Assembly: GCA_965205955.1 (NCBI GenBank) | Contig: OZ242192.1 | Location: 2,232,001-2,296,000 of the forward strand | From: G965202915 sp965205955 | GTDB lineage: Bacteria > Pseudomonadota > Gammaproteobacteria > Eutrophobiales > Eutrophobiaceae | Direction: 5' to 3' | Length of the DNA: 64,000 nt | Shown: one piece after another, positions 20,001 through 25,477 of the stretch | How positions within the stretch are numbered: position 1 is the stretch's first letter | Layout: each line of letters begins with the position of its first letter | Notes under the pieces: model-generated | The model's database searches: none | The model's input: the letters and a program-made list of their open reading frames with translations, nothing else | Told to the model about the DNA's origin: nothing | Position numbers and translations under genes: made by a program

Positions 20001-23000
20001 ATTGATATTGAAAGTCTCGGTAACCGCGGCTCCGCCGGCGGTCAGCCCAACCACGCTGCCACCGTTGAAGTTATAAATGTTCGCGCCATCCCCGCCGATA
20101 ATGGTGCCGGTCAAAGCGCCGCCCATGCCGACGTTGAAGGTGTCGGCCCCGCCAAGGCCTTCTAAATCCAGGGTATAGGCGGCGTTGATGTTGAACTCCT
20201 CGCCGTCTGCACCGGCGGTAATGCCCGCGCTCACGCTGCCACCGCTGTTCAGATTGTAGATATTCGCTCCCGCTCCACCCTCAATGTTGCCGGTCAGGGC
20301 ATCCGTCAGTGTGAATCTATCGGCGCCACCACCTCCTTGCAGGTTGCCGCTGTGTGCCGCAGATACGGTAAAGGTATCCGCTGCACTGCCGCCCCGCAGA
20401 TTCTCGATGTTGCTGAAAGCCTGCATGAAGCCTCCTCCCGTTGTCTGGTATGTGCTGGCGGCACCGGCAACGTTGAAGGTGGAATCGACATTGCGCCCTT
20501 GAAAGGTGTCGCTGTCGGCGCCGCCATCGAGTCCGCCGCTGGCTGAGCCGCTGTCGCCCAGGATAAAGGTATCGTCTCCCGCTCCGCCTTCAATAAGCCC
20601 GGTCAGGACCGCATTTACAGTGAAGGTGTCCGCACCGCCTTGTCCGTTCAAATCCGCAGTGAAGGCTCCATTGATGTTGAACATCTCATCGCCGCCGCCG
20701 GCGGTAATGCCCCCGCTCACGCTACCGCCACTTTCCAGATTGTAGATGTTATTCCCCGCTCCGCCTTCGATATTCCCGCCCAGGCTCGCATTCACATTGA
20801 AGGTGTCCGCACCGCCTTCTCCTTGCAGGGTGCCGCTGTGTGCCGTGTTCACGGTAAAGGTGTCCGCCATGTTGCCGCCCACCAGGTTCTCTATGTTGTT
20901 GAACCTCAGGGTGCGTCCACCGCTCTCATAGGTGTCTACCACGTCCTCCAGCGTAAAGGTCCCCACAGCATCCAGCCCGGTCAGAGAGTCTCCCAGGTCG
21001 CTGCCCCCGATGAGACTGGTGATGTTATCAAAGGCGCCGGTGATGTTGGAGGTGCCGGCAAAACCCTCTGTGCCACCGAGCGCATTCAGGGTTACATCCA
21101 CCTGTGTGGTCATCGCGCTGTAGTCCAGCGTGTTGGTGAGGCCGCCTACTCCGCTTATCGTCCCGGTTACGCCGCCACCACTTAGCATATTGTAGGTGTT
21201 CGCTCCCCCTTCGCCGAAAATGTTCCCGCTCAGGAGTGCGCTTACAGTAAAGATGTCCGCACCATCGCCTCCCAGCAGGTTGCCGCTCAAGGGAGCGCTT
21301 ACAGTAAAGATGTCCGCACCATCGCCTCCTCTCAGATTGCCGCTGTGCGCCGCAGACACCTCAAAAGTGTCTGCCATGCTGCCCCCCTGCAGATTCTCGA
21401 TGTTGCTGAATATCAGGGTATTGCCGCCGCTCGCATAGCTGTTTGTGGCAGCCAGGGTGAAGGTGGCGGCGGCATCCAGACCCTGCAACGTGTCGGTCAT
21501 TGCAGTGCCCCCCACCACATCGGTGATGTCATCAAAGATGGTCAAGCCGTGAAAAACTTCAAAAACTGAGGTAATGGCTGCGCCGGCAAAACCTGTCGTG
21601 CCGCCGGGTCCGGTGAGGGTTATATCCACCGAAGCGGGGAAGCTGAAGCCGCCGTAGTCCAAGGTGTTTGTCCCGCCTGCTCCTACTATGTCCATGCTGG
21701 TAACACTGAATAACATATTATCACTGAATACGAAGGTATCGGCATCGGCACCGCCGGTAATCGTACCGTCCACGAAATCGACATTGAGATTGTAGGTGTT
21801 ATCTCCTGCTCCGCCTTCGATATTTCCGGTCAGTGCCCTATTCACATTGAAGGTGTCCGCCCCGCCAAGGCCGAATAAATCCAGGATGTAGCGGCCATTG
21901 ATGTTGAAAATCTCATCTCCTGCACCACCGGTAATGCCGATACTCCCCAGCACACTGCCACCAAAGTTCAGATTATAGATGTTATCCCCCGCTCCGCCTT
22001 CGATATTCCCGGTCAGACGACGAACCACAGTGAAGGTGTCCGCCATGCTGCCGCCCACCAGGTTCTCTATGTTGCTGAACCTCAGGGTGTTGACGCTCTC
22101 ATAGGTGTTGACGGCGTCCAGCGTAAAGGTGGCGTCCGCATCCCGGCCGCGCAGGGTATCGTCCGTTGCGCTGCCTCCGATGAGGCTGGTGATGTCATCA
22201 AAGTTAGCGACTATGTTGGAGGTGCCGGCAAAGCCCATTGTGCTGCCGAGTCCGCTCAGGGTTACATCCACCTGTGTAGTCATGCCGCTGTAGTCCAGCG
22301 TGTTGGTGAGGCCGCCTACTCCACTTATCGTCCCGGTTACGCCGCCACCACTTAGCATATTGTAGGTGTTCGCTCCCCCTTCGCCGAAAATGTTCCCGGT
22401 CAGGAGTGCGCCTATATTAAAGATGTCGGCGCCAGCACCTCCCCTCAGGGTACCGCTGTGCGCCGCAGACACCTCAAAGGTGTCTGCCATGCTGCCACCC
22501 TGCAGGTCCTCAATGTTGCTGAATATCAGGGTATTGCCGCCGCTCTGATAGCTGTTTGTGGCAGCCAGGGTGAAGGTGGCGTCGGCATCCAGACCCTGTA
22601 GAGAGTCTCTAAAGACGCTGCTGATGCTCCTCCCGACCAGATTGGTGATGTCATCAAAGCCGCCGGTCCGGGAGGCCGTGCCGGCAAAACCTGTCGTGCC
22701 GCCGAGTCCGGTGAGGGTTACATCCACACTTAAGGAGCCGCTGTAGTCCAAGGTGTTTGTCCCGCCTGCTCCGTCTACCATGCCGTCTACTCTTCCAAGA
22801 GAACCACGGATTACGAAGGTATCGGCATCGGCACCGCCGGTAATGCTACCCCCCACGCCTCTGATCAGATTGTAGGTGTTATCTCCCGCTCCACCTTCGA
22901 TATTCCCGCTCAGTGCCGCATCCAAATTCAAAGTGAAAGTGTCCGCCCCTGCGCCGCCATTGAGATTGCCGACCGAGCTAAAGCTCACGGTCTGTCCGCC

Positions 23001-25121
23001 AAACACCAGAGTGCCTGCGTCTGTTGCCCCCGTCACTGTCCAGATATTTGCCCCTGTAGCGGGTCCTTGCAGAATCGAGGCGGCACCCCCACCAGTTGCC
23101 ATCACCGTGCCCACGTCCACACTGGCACCCGCAAAGTCCAACTGGTTCACAAAGTTCAAGCCCAAAGTCCCACCCATGGCAGTGATGCTCCCCGCCAGGT
23201 TGATGTCATTGCCGGCGGTCAGTGTCAAGATACTGGCGGTCGTCCAGTTCAAATCGACGGTATCCCTCAGGTTAATGTCCAACGGCCCGGCATTCGCTGC
23301 CGCCGTGTCAATGCTCACATCCGCCGTCATCAACTGCGTATTAATATAGGTATCGGTAAAGGTGTCCGCCGGCGCACCGGCCGGATCATCCGCGCAGCCC
23401 ATAGCATCGGCATCGCATATAGTCACCGTCCCCGGATCCAGCAACAACTCCCCCCAGTCCCCCTGCGGGGCGCGCAGGTCTGCATGACCGGTCATCCATA
23501 AGTGATGCCCGGATACCTCGGCAAAGCCGCCGTCTCCCCCCAGCGGACCGCCCAAGGCCTGTATGTGACCGGCAAAGCGGGTGGCATCCGACCAGAAAAT
23601 CACCCGCCCGCCGTCACCGCGCTCCAGCGCATCTGCGTCGAAGCGCGCTCCCTCTTCCACTGTCAATTCTTTGGCCCGCCGCCCGCGCAAGTCACCGCCG
23701 CGCTCGCTGCCGCCGACCTGGATCGTGCCACCGCCCAGCAGTCCCGATACGTCTATGTGCGCCTGCCGGTTGATGTCTATGCCCATGCCTATCAACTCTA
23801 CCTGGCCACCCTGGCCGGTCTCCCCAAGGCCGGACAGGGTCCCGTTCAATACTATCTGGTCTCCAGCTTCCACCCCGATCGTGCCGCCGCTTGCGCCATC
23901 GACGTTCACCTCGCCGCCGAGGTTGACCGAGTCTGCGGAGATCTCTATTTCCGATCCGAGCAACAGGCTGCCTTGATCCGCCGGTTCACCGGCGGCAGGC
24001 GTTTGCAGCACAATCTCGTCCTGCCCGGATGGGGCAGGATCGCTGTTTTCCACCCCGGTACCGTCGGACGCATCTTCCGCCAGCGTGATGCTGCCGCCCG
24101 CTTCAATGCCGATGCGGCCGCCGTTGCTGTGCCCGGATGAGGTGTCCAGTGTGCCGGTGTTCAGCACGGAGCTGCCGGCGCCGCCGGCGATCAGTTTGAT
24201 CTCGCCGTCCTGTTTTTCAATGCGCCCGGCGCTGATAACGCCGGAGTTGTTGACCACCTGGCTGAATACGTCCTGTGCGGCTTTGGCGGTCAGCAACACG
24301 CTGCCGCCTTCGGCCCTGATCTCGCCGCTGTTGCTGACGGCTGCGTCAAGGTTGTGGGCGTTGGCGAGTATTTCTTCGTCCACGCTGAAACGCAGCAGGC
24401 CGTCTCCGTCAAAGTCTATGGCCGCCCGCCGCCCGGCTCCCAGATTTACTTGACCGGCCTCGGCCAGGATCATGCCTTCGTTGCTGACCGCGCCGCCGAT
24501 CAGGTTGATGGAGCCGCCGGTAGCGGCCTGCAGCAGGCCCCGGTTTATGATTACTCCGCCTTCGCCTGTGGTGGCGGGGCTGAAGTTGTATTTTCCCCGC
24601 ATGAAGTCCTGCTCGGATATGGGCAGTCCGGAGGCGATGAGCGCGCCGACGTTGACGCGGGCGGTGGGACTGAAGAAGATGCCGCTTGGGTTGACCAGCA
24701 GCACCCGGCCGTTGGCGTTAATGCGCCCATGGATCTGGCTGGGGTTCTGGTCAAATATGCGGTTGAGCGCCTGGGATTGTACTGAGGGCTGCCGGAAACG
24801 CACTGTTTCGTCCTGCGCCAGGTTGAAGGAGTTCCAGTGTACGACCAGGTTGTTTGAGTTTTGCTTGACTACGGTGGTACGCGCGTCCGGTGTGCTGATC
24901 GTGCCGGAGCCGGCGGTAACGTTGCCGCCCTGCGGGGCGGCGATGACGCCGAGGGCAAGGCCGAATAGAAGCCCGGCCGTCAGGGGGCGCACCAGGGTCT
25001 TGATTGGGTTGAGCACGGCTCTATTCCATAAGGCCCGGTATATTTTTTCCCGGCGCGCCTTTTGCGCAAGGAAATCGACCGGTTTTGTTATCCTTGCGAT
25101 TAGGGCTGATCCTGAATTCAT
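8076..25121 (-). CDS. Giant two-partner secretion exoprotein TpsA1 (filamentous haemagglutinin family)
   Basis: The frame is uninterrupted for about 5,681 residues. The start at 25121 is chosen over 25172 because it has AGGGGAG six bases upstream and matches the paralogue's start. Residues 25-38 (EKIYRALWNRAVLN) form an extended signal peptide region, residues 48-62 the hydrophobic core, with cleavage near AA62. A TPS domain follows with the NPSG motif near residue 144. A linker ends near residue 570 at LLLDPGTVTIC with a C-x6-C pair. The core (about 590-5150) is Gly/Asp-rich repeats. Its first part resembles TpsA2; the part encoded by about 9,700-17,990 is built from 124- and 98-residue modules. 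The last 530 residues include a hydrophobic stretch, CEEQEGC and an acidic coiled-coil-like tail. Export by TpsB as a surface or released fibre is inferred; the role is unknown. Confidence 0.92.
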   Translation of the reverse strand: MNSGSALIARITKPVDFLAQKARREKIYRALWNRAVLNPIKTLVRPLTAGLLFGLALGVIAAPQGGNVTAGSGTISTPDARTTVVKQNSNNLVVHWNSFNLAQDETVRFRQPSVQSQALNRIFDQNPSQIHGRINANGRVLLVNPSGIFFSPTARVNVGALIASGLPISEQDFMRGKYNFSPATTGEGGVIINRGLLQAATGGSINLIGGAVSNEGMILAEAGQVNLGAGRRAAIDFDGDGLLRFSVDEEILANAHNLDAAVSNSGEIRAEGGSVLLTAKAAQDVFSQVVNNSGVISAGRIEKQDGEIKLIAGGAGSSVLNTGTLDTSSGHSNGGRIGIEAGGSITLAEDASDGTGVENSDPAPSGQDEIVLQTPAAGEPADQGSLLLGSEIEISADSVNLGGEVNVDGASGGTIGVEAGDQIVLNGTLSGLGETGQGGQVELIGMGIDINRQAHIDVSGLLGGGTIQVGGSERGGDLRGRRAKELTVEEGARFDADALERGDGGRVIFWSDATRFAGHIQALGGPLGGDGGFAEVSGHHLWMTGHADLRAPQGDWGELLLDPGTVTICDADAMGCADDPAGAPADTFTDTYINTQLMTADVSIDTAAANAGPLDINLRDTVDLNWTTASILTLTAGNDINLAGSITAMGGTLGLNFVNQLDFAGASVDVGTVMATGGGAASILQGPATGANIWTVTGATDAGTLVFGGQTVSFSSVGNLNGGAGADTFTLNLDAALSGNIEGGAGDNTYNLIRGVGGSITGGADADTFVIRGSLGRVDGMVDGAGGTNTLDYSGSLSVDVTLTGLGGTTGFAGTASRTGGFDDITNLVGRSISSVFRDSLQGLDADATFTLAATNSYQSGGNTLIFSNIEDLQGGSMADTFEVSAAHSGTLRGGAGADIFNIGALLTGNIFGEGGANTYNMLSGGGVTGTISGVGGLTNTLDYSGMTTQVDVTLSGLGSTMGFAGTSNIVANFDDITSLIGGSATDDTLRGRDADATFTLDAVNTYESVNTLRFSNIENLVGGSMADTFTVVRRLTGNIEGGAGDNIYNLNFGGSVLGSIGITGGAGDEIFNINGRYILDLFGLGGADTFNVNRALTGNIEGGAGDNTYNLNVDFVDGTITGGADADTFVFSDNMLFSVTSMDIVGAGGTNTLDYGGFSFPASVDITLTGPGGTTGFAGAAITSVFEVFHGLTIFDDITDVVGGTAMTDTLQGLDAAATFTLAATNSYASGGNTLIFSNIENLQGGSMADTFEVSAAHSGNLRGGDGADIFTVSAPLSGNLLGGDGADIFTVSALLSGNIFGEGGANTYNMLSGGGVTGTISGVGGLTNTLDYSAMTTQVDVTLNALGGTEGFAGTSNITGAFDNITSLIGGSDLGDSLTGLDAVGTFTLEDVVDTYESGGRTLRFNNIENLVGGNMADTFTVNTAHSGTLQGEGGADTFNVNASLGGNIEGGAGNNIYNLESGGSVSGGITAGGGDEMFNINGAFTADLNGQGGADTFTVNAVLTGLIEGGAGDDTFILGDSGSASGGLDGGADSDTFQGRNVDSTFNVAGAASTYQTTGGGFMQAFSNIENLRGGSAADTFTVSAAHSGNLQGGGGADRFTLTDALTGNIEGGAGANIYNLNSGGSVSAGITAGADGEEFNINAAYTLDLEGLGGADTFNVGMGGALTGTIIGGDGANIYNFNGGSVVGLTAGGAAVTETFNINADTTLSSLDGGAGTDIFNIGATLTGSISGGVGSNTYNLDSGGSVNGTITGGANADNFVFNGGSVTGVVGGAGGTNTLDYNTRTAQVGVTLTGLGSTVGFDGTATGTGGFNDITNLVGGSATSDSLTGQNQMAAFTVNTANGGTYESTNVLGFSNIESLTGGAMADTFTVDAALAGSITGGNGANVYNLNTGSVAGGITAGVGDEMFNINGDFTADLNGQGGADTFTVDAVLTGLIEGGAGDDTFILGDSGSASGGLDGGLDSDTFQGRNVASTFNVAGAASTYEATGGFSQTFSNIENLRGGSAADTFTVSAAHSGNLQGGDGADVFTLTAALTGTIEGGAGANIYNLNSGGSVSAGITAGADDEEFNINAAYTLNLDGLGGADTFTLTAALTGDIEGGAGANIYNLNSGGSVTGGITAGAGDETFNINAAYTLDLDGLGGADTFILGASGSANNLDGGADTDTFRGRDAVATFDIDGTNTYEISGSMSQAFTNIENLQGGNMIDTFEVNAAHTGDLRGGAEADVFNVSALLTGNIFGEAGADLYNMLGGGGVTGTISGTSSGGMDTLDFSGMTAQVDVTLTSLGGVGGFAGTSNVAGVVGTFDNIINLIGGSNLGDSLTGLDAVGTFTVNAADGGTYESTNMLSFSGIENLIGGTLADTFTINSGGSLSGMLDGMAGMDTLDGSLIDAVTLTGSGTDGFAGDETDISGGFDGIDTLTGTGVGTTLTGRGVDSTWLLDDSPTYNDGSQTLNFGGFATLQGGMMADTFTVSTDSAFNLAGGNGADIFTINAALTGSVDGMAGIDTLDGSQIDAVTLTGSNTNGFAGTEPDIIIISGGFDGIDTLTGTGGGTTTLTGRGVDSTWTLGGSPTYNDGSQTLSFGGFATLQGGALVDTFTVSAASTFNLAGGEEADIFTIDAVLTGSVDGMAGIDTLDGSLIDAVTLTGSSGTGFAGDEMGIIGGFDGIDTLTGNGGGTLTGQNEDSTWTLGGSPTYNDGTVGQDLSFGGFATLQGGTMADTFTVSTDSAFTLLGGDGADGFSIDAVLTGSVNGEAGSDTVTLGDSGSVSGTLDGGTGIDTLAGPNQGNTWEITGIDSGTVNSQAFSSFNILQGGMMADTFTVSTASAFTLLGGDGADGFTIDAALTGRVNGEAGMDTLDGSQIDVVTLTGSDADGFAGDELGISMGFDGIDTLTGNGGGTLTGWNADSAWTLGGSPTYNDGSQTLSFGGFATLQGGTMADTFTVSTDSAFTLLGGDGADGFSIDAVLTGSVNGEAGSDTVTLGDSGSVSGTLDGGTGIDTLAGPNQGNTWEITGIDSGTVNSQAFSSFNILQGGMMADTFTVSTASAFTLLGGDGADGFTIDAALTGRVNGEAGMDTLDGSQIDVVTLTGSNTNGFAGDELGISMGFDGIDTLTGNGGGTLTGWNADSAWTLGGSPTYNDGSQTLSFGGFATLQGGTMADTFTVSTASAFTLLGGGGADGFIIDAALTGRVDGMAGIDTLDGSQIDAVTLTSSDADGFAGDELGISMGFDGIDTLTGAGGGTLTGWNADSAWLLDDSPTYNDGSQTLNFGGFATLQGGTMADTFTVSTDSAFTLLGGDGADGFSIDAVLTGSVNGEAGSDTVTLGDSGSVSGTLDGGTGIDTLAGPNQGNTWEITGIDSGTVNSQAFSSFNILQGGMMADTFTVSTASAFTLLGGDGADGFTIDAALTGRVDGMAGIDTLDGSLIDAVTLTGSNTNGFAGDELGISMGFDGIDTLTGNGGGTLTGWNADSAWTLGGSPTYNDGSQTLNFGGFATLQGGTMADTFTVSTDSAFTLLGGDGADGFSIDAVLTGSVNGEAGSDTVTLGDSGSVSGTLDGGTGIDTLAGPNQGNTWEITGIDSGTVNSQAFSSFNILQGGMMADTFTVSTASAFTLLGGDGADGFTIDAALTGRVDGMAGIDTLDGSLIDAVTLTGSNTNGFAGDELGISMGFDGIDTLTGAGGGTLTGWNADSAWTLGGSPTYNDGSQTLSFGGFATLQGGALVDTFTVSTASAFTLLGGDGADGFTIDAALTGRVDGMAGIDTLDGSQIDAVTLTGSSDTGFAGDEMGISGGFDGIDTLTGNGGGTLTGWNADSAWLLDDSPTYNDGSQTLSFGGFATLQGGALVDTFTVSAASAFNLAGGEEADIFTINAALTGSVDGEADMDTLDGSLIDAVTLTSSDTEGFAGTEPDIISGGFDGIDTLTGSGGTLTGRGDIASTWTLDGSPTYNDGSRDLSFSGFATLQGGMMADTFTVSTASAFTLLGGDGADDFTIDAALTGRVDGMAGIDTLDGSLIDAVTLTGSNTNGFAGTETDITDISGGFDGIDTLTGTGVGTTLLTGRGVDSTWLLDDSPTYNDGSQTLSFGGFATLQGGMMADTFTVSTDSAFTLLGGGGADGFTIDAALTGSVDGEAGMDTLDGSQIDVVTLTGSDADGFAGDELGISMGFDGIDTLTGTGGGTTLTGRGVDSTWTLGGSPTYNDGSQTLSFGGFATLQGGAMADTFTVSTASAFTLLGGGGADGFTIDAALTGSVDGEAGMDTLDGSQIDVVTLTGSDADGFAGDELGISMGFDGIDTLTGTGGGTTTLTGRGVDSTWTLGGSPTYNDGSQTLSFGGFATLQGGTMADTFTVSTASAFTLLGGGGADGFTIDAALTGSVDGEAGMDTLDGSQIDAVTLTSSDADGFAGDELGISMGFDGIDTLTGTGGGTTTLTGRGVDSTWTLGGSPTYNDGSQTLSFGGFATLQGGAMADTFTVSTASAFTLLGGGGADGFSIDAALTGSVDGMAGMDTLDGSQIDVVTLTGSDADGFAGDELGISMGFDGIDTLTGTGGGTTTLTGRGVDSTWTLGGSPTYNDGSQTLSFGGFATLQGGAMADTFTVSTASAFNLMGGGGADGFTIDAALTGSVDGEAGMDTLDGSQIDVVTLTGSDADGFAGDELGISMGFDGIDTLTGTGGGTTTLTGRGVDSTWTLGGSPTYNDGSQTLSFGGFATLQGGTMADTFTVSTASAFTLLGGGGADGFTIDAALTGSVDGMAGMDTLDGSQIDVVTLTGSDADGFAGDELGISMGFDGIDTLTGTGGGTTTLTGRGVDSTWTLDGSPTYNDGSQTLNFGGFATLQGGTMADTFTVSTASAFTLLGGGGADGFTIDAALTGSVDGMAGMDTLDGSQIDVVTLTGSDADGFAGDELGISMGFDGIDTLTGTGGGTTTLTGRGVDSTWLLDGSPTYNDGSQTLNFGGFATLQGGTMADTFTVSTASAFNLMGGDGADIFTINAALTGSVDGMTGMDTLDGSLIDVVTLTGLGTEGFAGTETDISEGFDGIDTLTGNGGTLTGRGVDSTWLLDGSPTYNDGSQTLNFGGFATLQGGALVDTFTVSAASIFNLAGGTGNDIFTLTAALTGGIAGGEGDNVFNLSGGGGGVINGIVTLATASNNYWYHTAGQSLTTDAGSVTGTGSLFIPDIDRGGSEGTRDLTIGTGTGDLILPDLTDFTGHLVIGGIISPLTAPTSPYYVNPGPDPAAPLPTIPTILVNTETLTVAIPSPGTAPTPAINTGGPVTLLARNINLNNDITAGGMIGLVAAATATGEGLITLGGGEVTLTAPASTTRPSGAFIASNFVNPINLVLAFSGGEVDIAVGSGVNIQVSGSSDNAASTDDDDFVRFRDAISTGRTEANVPVRICTSGTACSFSPGEVPVIPVISLPDDVVPIFAQLFALAIVTQTSLIAELIGLKTVASIDIGLFEEDLTLYGQIGTGIALALAQCEEQEGCAPNVTEEELDILISGLEEKVAQLEGLLDEELDDDERPRIEQLLLDYNMLLGDFRQYRESLREFFAVEDEVEEEEIQSLEEELAPVPVQPGVVKKLTGILENIKSRLEWLEGLKSDPEALERLGERSNIDLTPEVLDAIIESTRSEAQFIEDSIRRFIEGVPGAGRIGNDRSILLIDRRDMRDIQRQYAQQVPISVSKALQN
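8079..9690 (-). repeat. 3' block shared by the two giant genes (copy 1)
   Basis: The last 1.6 kb of tpsA1 is close to identical in sequence and order to 26695-28290 at the end of tpsA2, apart from small codon-sized insertions. It encodes the end of the fibre, the hydrophobic segment and the CEExxxC acidic domain. The copies lie in direct orientation about 18.6 kb apart. Confidence 0.85.
10324..12924 (-). repeat. Tandem array of seven 372-bp coding units in tpsA1
   Basis: Equivalent positions recur at 10324, 10696, 11068, 11440, 11812, 12184 and 12556, six times at exactly 372 bases and once at 369. Each unit encodes 124 residues, including GFAGDELGISMGFDGIDTL, TGRGVDSTWTLGGSP and LQGGTMADTFTVSTASAF. 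Neighbouring units differ at only a few bases. Degraded units continue on both sides (about 9,900-10,323 and 12,925-14,067). Confidence 0.93.
14068..17079 (-). repeat. Higher-order repeat of 660 bp in tpsA1
   Basis: A 660-base unit starts at 14068 and 14728, and again at 15754 and 16414, with a single 366-base unit inserted at 15388. Each 660-base unit joins one module of the 372-bp type with a 98-residue module encoding NTWEITGIDSGTVNSQAFSS. Long stretches are identical between copies, for example the block around 14281-14700 against 14941-15360. Confidence 0.9.
23415..25121 (-). repeat. 5' block shared by the two giant genes (copy 1)
   Basis: The signal peptide, TPS domain and following linker of tpsA1 are nearly identical to about 57625-59553 of tpsA2. 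The tpsA2 copy is about 220 bases longer because a short linker unit (HIDVSGSSGG with GDQI) is present in extra copies. The two blocks are direct repeats 34,432 bases apart. Confidence 0.88.
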
Positions 25122-25127
25122 GCCAGA

Positions 25128-25134
25128 CTCCCCT
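25128..25134 (-). promoter_or_regulatory. Ribosome binding site that fixes the tpsA1 start
   Basis: AGGGGAG on the minus strand lies six bases before ATG 25121. The same sequence at the same spacing precedes tpsA2, which supports this start over the in-frame ATG at 25172. Confidence 0.8.
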
Positions 25135-25202
25135 TTAGATTCGTCAGTGTGCATTGTTCCGGTTGTAATCATACAGTTATTTTATTATAACCACTTAAAA
25201 TT

Positions 25203-25231
25203 ATTATATCCGCTTAAAAACTGTAAGTAAA
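25203..25231 (-). promoter_or_regulatory. Candidate promoter for tpsA1
   Basis: On the minus strand TTTACT (25231-25226) is followed after 17 bases by a perfect TATAAT (25208-25203). A second TATAAT lies at 25189-25184 within an AT-rich partial tandem duplication. The corresponding tpsA2 leader lacks both boxes. The -35 element lies inside the tpsB relic. Confidence 0.5.
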
Positions 25232-25356
25232 ATCAAAAAATCAGGTCTGCGCAGTTTTACCATTCTCCGCAGGGGTGTTCAAGTTGTCGCCGAGTTGTCT
25301 GGACCAGATAAACCGGCTTTCAATCAGGCCGGGTATTCGGCCAAGAGAAAATAGAC
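25214..25356 (-). pseudogene. Relic of a second tpsB gene (3' end)
   Basis: Read on the minus strand, this stretch encodes IPGLIESRFIWSRQLGDN, then TPAENGKTAQT, matching the C-terminus of the intact TpsB at 59623. The tryptophan codon after QT is TGA here. Beyond it the frame continues FFDFTYSF to a TAA, preserving the terminal phenylalanine signature of outer-membrane barrels with one extra Phe codon. Upstream, the sequence equivalent to about 59741-59938 is missing, with GTAT at both edges of the gap, and homology then fades near 25356. The remaining 25357-25477 shows no recognisable gene. It cannot make a barrel and is taken as the remnant of a duplicated transporter gene. Confidence 0.88.
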
Positions 25357-25477
25357 CGAATGTTGCATGAGCGCGGGTGGCGCAGGAATGGCGGGGGCAG
25401 GCCCCAGAACCTTTCGACCAAAATCCTGCATTTCTCCCGCGTTCAGGCAATATTCGGGGCAGGCCGGCGGCTAATAA

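Noticed and set aside
25122..25172. Upstream start extending tpsA1 by 17 residues
   Set aside because: It lacks a ribosome site and has no counterpart in tpsA2; the start at 25121 has AGGGGAG at the proper distance.
25241..25450. A 69-codon minus-strand frame between protein B and tpsA1 as a separate small gene
   Set aside because: Its second half is the end of TpsB ended early by a Trp-to-stop change, so it is part of the relic; the first half has no signal peptide or ribosome site.
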